A stretch of 64,000 bases of DNA. Source: Cadophora sp. MPI-SDFR-AT-0126. Lineage: Eukaryota > Ascomycota > Leotiomycetes > Helotiales > Ploettnerulaceae. The translations under genes and the position numbers were made by a program. The DNA lies in contig JAGMVK010000021.1 of assembly GCA_020747065.1 (NCBI GenBank), positions 186,001-250,000 on the forward strand, read 5' to 3'. This document shows, piece by piece, positions 44,033 through 54,897 of this stretch; position 1 is the first letter of the stretch, and every line of letters starts with the position of its first letter. Under the pieces are notes generated by a model. The model was not told the DNA's origin and made no database searches. It saw only the letters and a list, made by a program, of their open reading frames with translations.

Positions 44033-46531
44033 ATGTCCTCCGACAAGAAAATCCTCGAATTTCCCCACGCAGAGAACAAGCTTCAAGCCCCCTCCAAAAA
44101 GTCTCTCTTCGAGCGCCAGAAAGCAGAGCAAGAAGCCAAGCGTCTGCGAGAAGAAGCCGAGACCAAAGCCGTATATGAAGACTTCGTCAAGAGCTTCGAC
44201 GACGAGGATGAGCCTTCTGCAGGCGCGTCGGGATTTGCGCGCGACGAGGCGCAGAGATATGGAGGTGGAGGGTTCAGCGGGGGCGGTGCGCCTAAGAGAC
44301 ATTTCGCGCCGAGCGGACCTGCGATGGGAAGAGGATATGGAGAAAGGGAGAGAGGAGGCAGGATGCTAAGTGGAGTAGGGAGCTTGGGACCGCCGCCGCC
44401 GAGTCTAGCGAAGAAGAGGACATTTGAGGGTTTCCAGCGTGGGGAGAGGAGGGATGATAGAGGATTGCTGGCTTTTGACGACTATGAGTATGACGACAGG
44501 GCGCCGAAGAGGACATTAAACAATGAAGGTGATTACGAGGATGCGAGAGAAGCGGAGAGGGAGGAGGAGAGAGCTGTTCCTAAGCCGACTTTGAGGCTGG
44601 CCTCCCTTCCACCTGGTACATCTCCTGCTGTTATAAAAGCATTACTGCCCGCGAGTCTGAAGGTCGATTCTGTTAGAATCTTAACTCCTTCTGGGCCGGT
44701 GGTGTATACGGAGAGGAAGAGTATGTCTGCTATTGTCACGTTGGCGAAAGACACGGCAGCTAATGATATCGACACTGCTGTCAATGGACTACAGAACAGA
44801 TATCTGGGCTATGGATATTATCTCAATCTTCATCGCCATCTCTCTTCAGCAGCGATCTCTAGCTCTTCAACTGTTCCCAGTCTAGGAAGTTCTGGAGCTT
44901 CGCAACCATTCGGCGCAAAGGCAGTAGAAGTCGCATCTGCAGGACGAGGCCAAGCTCCTTCCCACCAAAGAGGATTTGCGCCTCCAACATCCTACGGACC
45001 TCCAGCACCTCAGATGAACCGTGGCCCTCTACTTCATGTCCCGGTTCAAGCGCCACGAGATATCAAAGAGCTAAAGCTCATTCATAAAGTGATCGAGAAC
45101 CTACTCACTCACGGCCCAGAATTTGAAGCTCTTCTAATGAGTAGACCTGATGTCCAGCGTGAAGAGAAGTGGGCATGGATCTGGGACCCCAGGAGTACAG
45201 GCGGCGTATGGTACCGCTGGCGACTATGGGAAGTCCTCACGGGGTCAACGACCAAACGCGGCCAAGGCAAATACCTACCTCTCTTCGAAGGATCCTCAGC
45301 ATGGAAATCACCAGACCAGCCACTAGCCTACGAATATACCACTCAACTATCTGAATTCGTCTCTGACTCCGAGTATAACTCCTCGGACGACGATGAGTCT
45401 GGGGACGAAGGCGGAGCACGACGCCAGAATCAAAACCATGGCGCAGGTGGACCGCCAGATCCAAATTCTCTCGTCGATGATGGAAAGGCTTACTTGAACC
45501 CTCTTGAAAAAGCCAAATTTACACACCTCCTCGCCCGTCTTCCAACAAGCACAGGCAAGCTCCGTAAAGGCGACGTCGCCCGCGTGACTGGCTTCGCTAT
45601 ATCCCACGCTGGTCGAGGCGCAGATGAAGTCGTATCTATGATTATATCTAACATTTCCAAACCATTCGCGTACACGTCCGCGAACCCTTCATCACGAAAA
45701 GATAAATCCGAGCGAGATGCCGAGAAAGAAGTCGGCGGTGAAGATGATGAAGAAGACACCAGCGCCGCATCGCTCATCGGTCTATACCTCATCTCCGACA
45801 TCCTCTCCTCATCCTCCACCTCCGGCGTCCGCCACGCCTGGCGGTACCGCTCGCTCTTCGAAAACGCCTTGAGGTCCCGGCACACATTCGAAGAACTAGG
45901 ACGCATGGAGCGGAAAATGTCATGGGGAAAACTCAAAGCTGAGAAGTGGAAGAGGAGTGTTGGCATGGTGCTTAGCCTTTGGGAGGGGTGGTGTGTATTT
46001 CCTGTTGAGAGTCAGGAGGGGTTCGTGAAGGCGTTCAATGAGCCGCCGAGGACGAAGGAGGAGGAGACAGAGGCGAAGAGGAGGGAGGAAGAGGAGAGGG
46101 AGGGGGAGAGGAGGGAGGGGACGAGAAGGTGGAAGGCTGTCGAGGTGCAGGCTGAGACTCTTCCTGAATCTGGTGCTGGTGATAGAGCTGGAGCTGAAGA
46201 GGGAGCTGAGCTCGATGACGATGTTGACGGAGAGCCTATGGACGAAGATGAGGATGTCGATGGCGAACCAATGCTAGACGACGATGACGATCTCGATGGC
46301 GTACCCATGGAAGAAGATGTAGACGGCGAGCCTATGGTTGAAGATTCTGCCCCTGCACAACCACCTCCACCTCCCGATCCTGCACCAGAAGCAAGTGAGC
46401 AAACCGAGAAGAAAGAGGGGCGTGGAAGCGCAGCACAGTCTGGGTCGATACCAGGGCAAGGGCAAGGACAGCAGAGGAGAGCGAGACCTAGAGCGGTGGA
46501 CATGTTTGCTGATTCTGACGATGACGAATAG
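44033..46531 (+). CDS. U2 snRNP-associated splicing factor SR140/U2SURP homologue
   Basis: A single-exon frame of 832 residues from the ATG at 44033 (MSSDKKILEFPHAENK), chosen over an in-frame ATG at 43859 because the added 58 residues have no protein character. Domains in order: Gly/Arg-rich N-terminus; a degenerate RRM at about 183-272 (LRLASLPPGTSPAVIKALLP, with GYGYYLNLHRHL at its end); a SURP domain at about 342-405 (IKELKLIHKVIENLLTHGPE then FEALLM, followed by WAWIWDP and WYRWRLWEVL); an acidic spacer; and a CID-like domain at about 490-610 (FTHLLARLPTSTGKLRKGDV and GLYLISDILSSSS). This is the SR140 (U2SURP) layout. The C-terminus (about 685-800) is charged and carries four DVDGEPM-like repeats at about 730-775. 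It acts in the nucleus in pre-mRNA splicing. Confidence 0.88.
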   Translation: MSSDKKILEFPHAENKLQAPSKKSLFERQKAEQEAKRLREEAETKAVYEDFVKSFDDEDEPSAGASGFARDEAQRYGGGGFSGGGAPKRHFAPSGPAMGRGYGERERGGRMLSGVGSLGPPPPSLAKKRTFEGFQRGERRDDRGLLAFDDYEYDDRAPKRTLNNEGDYEDAREAEREEERAVPKPTLRLASLPPGTSPAVIKALLPASLKVDSVRILTPSGPVVYTERKSMSAIVTLAKDTAANDIDTAVNGLQNRYLGYGYYLNLHRHLSSAAISSSSTVPSLGSSGASQPFGAKAVEVASAGRGQAPSHQRGFAPPTSYGPPAPQMNRGPLLHVPVQAPRDIKELKLIHKVIENLLTHGPEFEALLMSRPDVQREEKWAWIWDPRSTGGVWYRWRLWEVLTGSTTKRGQGKYLPLFEGSSAWKSPDQPLAYEYTTQLSEFVSDSEYNSSDDDESGDEGGARRQNQNHGAGGPPDPNSLVDDGKAYLNPLEKAKFTHLLARLPTSTGKLRKGDVARVTGFAISHAGRGADEVVSMIISNISKPFAYTSANPSSRKDKSERDAEKEVGGEDDEEDTSAASLIGLYLISDILSSSSTSGVRHAWRYRSLFENALRSRHTFEELGRMERKMSWGKLKAEKWKRSVGMVLSLWEGWCVFPVESQEGFVKAFNEPPRTKEEETEAKRREEEEREGERREGTRRWKAVEVQAETLPESGAGDRAGAEEGAELDDDVDGEPMDEDEDVDGEPMLDDDDDLDGVPMEEDVDGEPMVEDSAPAQPPPPPDPAPEASEQTEKKEGRGSAAQSGSIPGQGQGQQRRARPRAVDMFADSDDDE
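46213..46350 (+). repeat. Tandem acidic repeat inside the SR140 gene
   Basis: Four imperfect copies of a D-V/L-D-G-E/V-P-M unit, spaced by runs of Asp and Glu, are encoded here. The DNA copies are diverged, so this is an old or selected repeat rather than a recent expansion. Confidence 0.7.
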
Positions 46532-48374
46532 GATGTGCCCTTCTTCACATATCAAACAAGCAAGCAGGCAATGAAGGGTGCCCTCATTCAGCATGTAAAA
46601 CATATGTACAAACATTTTGATCTTTCATAACAAATTTTTCTGAGTGCTTAATTTTACTACATAAGACCTTATATGTAGTTTCCCTCGGAGCGAGATGCTG
46701 GTCTGTTTCTTTGGTTGACTTAGTGAACACAGCAGCAGCAAGGAGTAATGACTGCAGCGGTGGCATCGTAGAAGCCCGTGCCACGAAATATAAGAGGAAT
46801 TTCGAGTGGAGTCAGTCAGTCAGTCAGTCAGTCAGTCAGTCATTCAGCAAACCAGCCGCTTTAACCCATGGATTTTCGGCGCCCCATGAAAGTTTCCAAT
46901 TACCTGAAGTTCTAGCTGTAAGACAATTGATAATTGGTTCACTCCGTTCAAAGCAAAGTGCATTACTCATAGATGAGGAAGTAAGAGGTATCATATCCAT
47001 CTTCTTCTCTAAGAATCGGATCCACCAATGAGAAATATCGTATCACGAACTGGGGGTGGAACCACTGGAGTCACTTGAGTCGCCGGAAGCAGTGAGTGAC
47101 TGACCACAGTACAATTCTCTACTTAAACGCCCGTCACCAACTTATTCACAAGTCTCCCGATTCACAGCCGCAAGCAAGAGCATGTCTTCTTTTGAATTCC
47201 TTTTTTTTCTTTTTAAGATCAACTGAAAGTACTTCTACTCACTGACGTATAAGAAGGCATTAGCAGATGACCAAGCATTCCATTCTCCTCTCCACCTCCA
47301 CTCGGCGTCTGTCTCTCACTCACCCACCCAATTAATCCATCAGCGAAAGCTTCAGAGCCTCAGGACCTCAGAGCCTTGCCTCAGAACCAGCCAACCTAGT
47401 TATGAAGACGCTCGAGGAAAGTACATCGAGTTCGCGAGGAGGCAATTTTCTGATCAGAATGTTGGAATGGTAGGTTGAAAACAACTCGCTCTGGAGAAAA
47501 TAATGCACAGCGCGTCTCAATGGAATGATACTACTCATTACCACATACAGGAGTCTGGAATCTGGATGCGGGCTGCGTCGAAAACATGAACGCAGTATCA
47601 TAAGAACAAGGTATGTGAATACCATTATCCATCAATCAAGCACTTCAACTCCAGGTCTTTATGTACCAATGTTCATTCATCATGTCACATCACATCACAC
47701 CATACGAGAAGGCAACAGAATATTTATCTATCGTGTGCATTAGTCTATCTATCGATGACTCGCCGATTCCTCAACGACATCCCAAAACCATCAGCACGAG
47801 CAAGCTATCAAAAGCCACGCAAGCACGTCTTGAAAAGGAGGTCACTTTGAGTCTGCCAACACGATGTGTAAAAAAAAGAAAAAAGGGGTCAGCTCGACTT
47901 CAAAGCGTTAGCCGATATTGCTGCCCTGTGCGAAGATTTCCCGCCTAATATCCCCCTGATGCAACAACCTGCTATCAGGAGAGGAAAATGTCTGAACCAG
48001 TGAAGGTCAGTAGCAATTATGACGGCATCTTCGTCCGGCGCACATGCCATCGCGTATGGGTGTGCAATCTATGTTCTTTGCAAGACACAAGCAGCATGCT
48101 GAAAAAAAAATCAAATGTGGAGAGCCTTTCTGGACTCTTCCCCCAGACGCCGGTGCAATGCAGTGAAACGTGTTTTGGCAACTGGTGATTGAAGCAAGAC
48201 TGTGTGTTTGAGGACAGTGCTTGTCACCAGTGCGCAAGCTTTTGGGATGGTTTCGTGAATATCGTAAATCGGCAATACTTGTACAATTGGTATTGGGTAG
48301 GGAGGTGTTGGTACATCACGGCGGGTGTAGGCCGAGTGATCGTACCGCTGATGCAGATCGTGACAAGAGCCAGA
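46532..48374. other. Convergent intergenic region, no gene seen
   Basis: About 1.84 kb between two genes that end toward each other. It holds a tetranucleotide repeat (46810-46843). No frame with family character is found. Confidence 0.5.
46810..46843. repeat. (AGTC)n microsatellite
   Basis: About eight perfect tandem copies of AGTC in non-coding DNA. Confidence 0.9.
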
Positions 48375-49322
48375 TCAGACTTTCTTGAAATCTGTACAGG
48401 ATTAGTGTGAGTTGGAAAATCATAGAGAAGTAGAACAAACCTTGAAGCACAGGGTAGATCATCTCGAAGGCTTGGTAAATTTCTTCACGGACCTTCGCAC
48501 CAGTGAGGACAATCTTGCCACTGACGAAGATGAGGAGCACAATCTTCGGTTTGATCATACGGTAGATGAGACCAGGGAACAACTCGGGCTCATAAGAGCT
48601 GAAATTGTGATGGCGCGATGCAAGACCTTCCAAACGAATGGGGAACTTGATGTCGCAGGAACCAACGATGTTCTGGATCTTAAAGTCCGTGAACTTTGCG
48701 TTGAAACCAAGCTTTTGAATGATACGAGCATACTTGCGAGATGCAAGCTTGGAGTCGTCTTCAGACTTGGCTCCAGTGACAACCATCTTGCCTGATGCAA
48801 AGATCAAGGCAGTTGTCTTTGGTTCACGGATACGCATGATAACGGCGGCGAAACGCTGCGAAGGTCAGTAAGAACAAAGAGTATAGCAAGCCTAGAGTCA
48901 GCAAGTACCTTTGGATTGTATTCAGCGTTTCTGGCATGAAGGGCGATCGTCTTGAGGTCCAGTCGGCAATCGAGATTAACCGTGGCAACGATATTTCTTT
49001 TCATGCAAGATAAGCCTCATGTATTCAAGACGAGGCTTCAAGGGTATACATACTGCAGAGTAGGAACGATACCGCTAACACCAGTCGTCGTCGCACCAGG
49101 AGTCGCAGCAGGCGTCGCAGGAGTCACCCCGTTACCGTTCTGGCCTTGAGCAGCCTGCTGTGTACCACCGTTCATCTGTCCAGGTCTCTGAACATTTTGC
49201 TTGTCTGCCTCGGAGGATGGAGGAGTCAGTTCACCAGCACCACCTGGGAATGACAAAGAGCCGGGAGCGATGAAGGTTTTGGCCTGTGCGGCGTTCGAAG
49301 GGTGTGTTTGAATCTGATCCAT
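48375..49322 (-). CDS. SPT15: TATA-box binding protein (TBP)
   Basis: Four exons (49322-49054, 48996-48909, 48855-48441, 48391-48375) give 262 residues. The first about 88 residues are Gln-, Gly-, Thr- and Pro-rich, as in other filamentous fungi. The core has the two direct repeats that form the DNA-binding saddle: [20 protein letters not shown] then [20 protein letters not shown], and [18 protein letters not shown] then [20 protein letters not shown]. The last exon is just 17 bases and supplies QDFKKV and the stop. Without it the frame would run into intron sequence. The protein nucleates transcription by RNA polymerases I, II and III in the nucleus. All junctions are GT-AG. Confidence 0.96.
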
Positions 49323-52300
49323 CTTGATGAAGGTATACGCTTCTTGTATTTGATAGATCGGAAGTGAGGAGCAGGTCTGAAGAGGCAGATGTCAGATCGA
49401 GAAAGTGGGGGAGAGCGACGACGACGACGTTCGAGAGCGTTTAATGGCGACTCGAAGTCGAGGGTGAGGAGATGGAGTATGAAAGGAGGAGGTGGAGTGA
49501 TTGTGTGTCTATTGACGTCGCAAGGTGAAGTCGTACCGTTTGGAGGAGAAGAACAAATCAATGTCTCCCCTACAGTGCGCTGCTCGACGAGATGATCGGA
49601 TCGCTATTGATTGCGACCGACAACAATATTAAGAGGAAGAAGGATGTGTATAGTTTTGTGGAGAGGAGGGGAAGATTTGATATCGTCCTGTCCTGTCCGT
49701 GCGGCTGATAAAATGCAGCTGCGGTGGATCTCCAATTTCGAGATCGCGAACGGGCGCAAGCGCAATATTTGATAGGAATTCGGAGCTTCGAAATCGAATC
49801 GCCTGGATCAATGAATGTATTGAGCAGGGCACTGTGAACTGTGCGCTGTTCGTTGCGATGCGATGGAAGATGGAGAGGCTGAGAATTTGTGGTGGGGTTG
49901 TTGCGAAATAGACGACTCCCAAATGACGCGCGCGAAAAGGCTTCCTAAGTGTCGGGGGAAAGCGAAGTATTTATGGTCGGCAGGCGAGCAGGACGGGGCC
50001 AGAGTTGCTGCCTGATTCTTGCCACCAGGCCGCCAGCCTCCTCTTAGCGTCACTTCTTTTTCCAGGGCCGGGGTGCTTAGCGTGAGAATAGGTGTTCACT
50101 CAGGCCAATCACTGCGCCGGATCCAGTCACTGAAACCGTCTGATCCCGGTCGCATCCCAACAACAGGAGCGATAACGCGTCAGGGTTATTACAGTACAGT
50201 ACCTGTGCGCAATAATGGATATGATAGGGGAGAAAAAGGGGGAAAGAGAATCAGACAGGATAGATCGATCTTCCAGAAACCATCATCACGACTTCACACT
50301 TCTCTGGGGAAGAATGCGATGATGAACTCTGATTACCAAGCTAGCGGACTACCCCCTTAATATTCACGCTGCCGATGCTATACAATTTCGACACATTCCG
50401 ACCGCCTCCTCGATGAATATGAATTACACAAAGTGAATTTTGCCTACCGAGTGCCGTGGCTGGGAAATTACTCTCCAGCAAAAACCACGAAGCAAGATCG
50501 TCGTCTCTTCTGTTTTCTTCTCGAACGAACAAAGAGAACACCTTGTCATCGCCATCGACCCCTTGTTGGATGCTTTCGCCTTCACCCTCGCCTTCGACCA
50601 TTGCTTGCATTCATTCCATTCTCCGACCACGGCTGGCTGTCATGACACACCAAGCTCCTGCCTACAGTACCTCCTGCTTGACTCAATGCACAACACGATA
50701 CTGCGATGCGACAAGACGAGTCGAGATCCATCATCCCATACCGCCGACTGACCGACGTACCTAACCTACGCATGAAGAGAAGGCTGAGATGTTACGGATG
50801 GGCTGGGCTGGGCTGGATATGAGGATGCGCGCGGAGTTTGGCTGCATAAGTGCGCCGCATATTATGCATTGCGGCGCATGCGAGTCGCGAGCGGCTGGGC
50901 TTTGAGAGCCTGTGGGTGGGATGGAGGGGAGGGGAGGGGGAGCACAGGCACAGGCGGTCGTGGAATGACTCACTGACTCACACACACACACAGACACTGA
51001 AAGCAGAGCTCATCCTTCTTCTCCTTCACCCACACTGGGCCGTATAAGCCAACACCCATCCAATGCCGATGCCGATGCAAATGCAAGGAGGTGCTGATGA
51101 GACATGGTCAAGGATTTCGCAAAACCAAGCATTTTCATTCCCCCGGCCCTGCCCCCAGCCCAGCCAGACGAGACAAGCCGACAAGCTAGAGCCAGACCAG
51201 GACCAGAGAAGATTTTATCGACCGAAAGCAAAAAGCTCAAGGCTGCCTAAACCGCCAGCGCGCCACAACAAACAACCACTCGACTCGACATGCGATACGA
51301 AGCCACTGTGAAAAGATTCAAGAGGGATACGAAACGAAACGGAACTTAACTTAACTTTTGAGGCCATTCCGTCTTTCATCCGGGAATCAATTGTTATTGG
51401 CACCGTGTTATCGTGTTATCATTTGCGGCGTCTTATTAATATCGTGGCCACAGATTGCGACGACTTTCCCAATCGTCCACCAACCGAAATAGACTCGAAC
51501 CACCGCCAAGTGTCAGCAACCATGACAGTACTGTACCACCCCATTCTTATCTACGATCCAGCGGCTCCAACATTTGATCCCACTTTTCATCCAGATCGCG
51601 ACATCCAACCCCACAAACGAAAATTCAATTGCAAAGTTTATCTACCTCCCGAGGTCCTCCCTTAAATACCCCTCACCTTATCGTTTCTTTAACAACAACA
51701 ACTAAATCCACCCCGCAGACTAGCAATCGGTTGGATTTCATGTTCCAGATGGTACGCGAATGAAGTTGTAATGAGGCCATTGTTCGCTTCCACTGGTGGC
51801 TGCTAGGCCGCACACAAGCGCTGGTTGCAAGTTTTGTCGTCATCACATGCCAGTCTTCGGCCCATCGCTGGTCACCGAGTACTTCCACAACGAGAAGAAG
51901 CTGAACTTGAGAGATGGGACCGAGAAAAAAAAATTCGCGGCGGGGTCGATACCATGGTTTTCATTTCCTTTGCGCTATTTCGAATATCTTGAACGAGTCT
52001 GGCGATTTTGACATACCCTCGGCTGCACTTAACGACACTTGCAAAAGCCAGGTGTTCATTCCACAAGGCTGCGCTACAGATGATGGAATCACGATTCCGG
52101 AAGCCAACGGAGATTCCAAAGCCTGGCTGTCACTGCACCCCAGGCTGCGCCATCATGCGAGAACAACCACTTGGTGGGGTTGGACAAGGCTGATTGAATG
52201 GTCGGAATCACAGCCTTTCATGTTGGAATCAGGATTCGGCTCCAAGTGGAGACTATGACAGCCTGATCTTTTCCAGCTGTCGGAATCATTTCATCATGAT

Positions 52301-54800
52301 CTACAAACCCGAGGTCAAATTGTTCCAGCGTCGCACCAGCTGTGAGATTTTTCAGCTTCCAACAGCGATTGAGGCTTCCAATCAAACGCTACCAGGAAGA
52401 CAAGGCTGCACCATCACTTATTCTGCTTAACCTGATGCAAGTAAAGACCGCAAGTTTGGGTGGGAGTATAAGGTTCCACTGGGACTGGCGGGCCTCCCAA
52501 AATTACCTGCACATCTACTCGAACTTGTAAGACTGCGTCAAGTTTCGCAGGGCTCAAGATCAGCTCCAGGCGCAGTTTACCGATGAAATATCTGCCTTGA
52601 CGATACTTGTGTTCGTTACATTTGAGACTTCTCAAGGTAAGTCGGATATTCTAGTCGAAATTGGCTCTGAAAAATTCAAGGCCAGGACCAGCGAAATTGG
52701 CTGCTTGCGGACTTCGCAGAAGCGGTCCGTTTTGTTTGGACGTTCTCCATTTCAGTTCGCTCAAGTTAGAAGTTCAGAAGTCGACGTGGAAGGGCCTGAA
52801 ATCGAAGTCGACCTTGACCTGGTCTTTAGAGAATGTTCAGATTGCAAGATTGTTCAGTGATTCCTTTTTCGACCATTTCTTATGATCGTATCAAAATTTC
52901 TTAATAGTACAGGCTCCCCCTAGTATGGGAATGAGATTCACACACGCCAGTCCGATGAACTCAACTGTTTGAGCACTTCGAATGGAATATGCTTCTGCTG
53001 CAATTCATTGAAAGTCCACGTGTAAGCTTGTGCTGTCTCCACCGTCCTAGTTAGATCCTTTTACATAGTTATGTTGTCATTGCCTGTCTTTCATAGTCCG
53101 TTCTTCATCATAGCCACCTCACAATCTCACCACTAAAAACCCAGCTAAGTCAAGATTTCCCTTCCATTCCCAAACCGCCATCAAACATCACTCCTCGCTT
53201 CTCAGTCTGTCCCTTCACCCTCGTGGTCGGGAACGCCTCAGTCGTCCTCCCCTTTCACCCAACCGTCATCTCCCCCTTACACATCGCATACAGAATCGCC
53301 TCTTCTGTCGCCTAACTCATAACATGGAGCAGCGAAACAGACGTGCGATTCTTCACGATGTTAACACCCTGCGTCTCAAGCGATGGGACGCAATCCAATC
53401 CCGAGCTAGCAGCTGCAAGTTCTGACGGTGACATCACCGTGCTAAGTATGAGGAAAGTTCCGCCTTTGGACTTGCGGCCTGCGGCATACCCGCCAAGTTT
53501 TATTATTCCCATGTCAGCGTCTTAGGTCACACGGCAGAGCTGGTGAGGTAATATGGGGGCGGCCGTTCCATTCTAAAATCAACCAAATCATCTTCCCTGC
53601 GCTAAAATCAACAAGAAAAAGGAAGGATTATCACTTTAACAACACCAGGATACTGCCTTCAGCTGTCATGGCCCCGACAGGAGCTGTTTACTCCCTGCTT
53701 TATTGGCTGATATCTGTTGACCTGTTCCTATCCTCGAACGACGAAATTTCAAATAGGTATATTTACTTTTCGGGGATCGGCTTTTTGGCCAAGATTCTTT
53801 TGGACGATGACGCCGAGAGCAAATGAAAACCTACACGTCGCTGGGGTCGATATCGAGTACTTTGATTAGTGGATGGCGTTTACTGGGAGAAGCTGGCCGA
53901 ATAAGTTTTCTGGGGAAAACTAAAGTCAATGGAGGAGTATTTCGTTTGAAGCCAGAAGGGGGTGGGTACTGGAATTGGGGTGGTCAGTAAGTCGAACTCC
54001 GAATCTGAATTTTCTTAGTCGAAGTTTGATTTTGAGAAGCTGTGGAAATGAGCATGGGCCAGTCGAACTCCGACAATGGCTTGCTCAAATTGAGGGTTAC
54101 TACTTCAAGCATTACTTTAAGCGTGAGAAAACGACAACATTATCATCTTCAACAATTCATGTCCTAATGCGAAAATTCTTAAATTCGCACTTGCGAGATA
54201 GGAGACGCTCCAGCAGCCGTTTCCAAGTCCGACTTCGAGTTGCGAGGACTGCTGATTTTGTCCTTAAGATGGGAGGGAAATCTTGGTGGAGTTCAGCTTC
54301 GACTCAGACATTCGACATGTTCAATGTCAGAACTGATCCTATCCGTCTTCATTGGGGGCATGGGTCTGGCGCGCTCTCGCGTTAAGTGGGAAAGTTCAAG
54401 CTGGCTACTTACTGACTTCTGAACGAAGTCGATGTATGGAAACAGAAGGGGGGGTTCGGATTGAAATAGGAGATGTGAGAAGAAGGGAGATCAAGAGGGG
54501 AAGGAAGGAGATGCTGAAGGAGGTGGAGGAGAGGAGGAAGGGAGGAGGATACGCACCATCGACGTTTAAGATCGAGATCTTAGGCCCTGGATTGGAATAT
54601 TCTTGGCTTCTAGCCTACATCAAGTTTACATGGGCGGTGGAGTGCGAGAGACGGCGCTGGATTTATGGTTGTTTGAGGCACCTTCTTTGCTTTACACCTG
54701 GTGGCTGGTCAAAGCGATGAATGGGTCGACATCCCTGGATGCCGTAAATTTGGCCTCACTTCAAGTAATGGAATCGAGTTAATCGACTGATATGATAAGA
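49323..54800. other. Gene-poor stretch of 5.5 kb
   Basis: No gene could be supported between TBP and the transposon relic. Landmarks are a CGACGACGACG run near 49416, GGGCTGGGCTGGGCTGG near 50800, a short (CA)n near 50975-50995, purine/pyrimidine-rich blocks near 50920-50945 and 54480-54545, and several open frames below 125 codons on both strands (for example 51914-52258 and 54352-54720) with no family character. It should contain the TBP promoter next to 49323. Confidence 0.45.
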
Positions 54801-54835
54801 TATCCCATCGACCGCCATCGCTTGCGCATTTTAGC
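54801..54835 (+). repeat. Left terminal inverted repeat of the PiggyBac-like element
   Basis: The 18-base match TATCCCATCGACCGCCAT plus an 11-base match CGCATTTTAGC are shared with the other end in inverted orientation. Confidence 0.85.
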
Positions 54836-54897
54836 CTGACAGGGGGTTGAGCCAATCAGAACGCCGCATTTCGGGGTTGGATACAGTCAATTCTACT

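Noticed and set aside
46012..46548. Long Ser-rich open frame on the minus strand
   Set aside because: It is the antisense of the acidic GAT/GAG-rich tail of the SR140 gene. Its Ser runs are a composition shadow.
54352..54720. 122-codon frame next to the transposon
   Set aside because: Purine-rich Arg/Glu/Lys composition from a GA-rich tract, with no motif and no intron logic.
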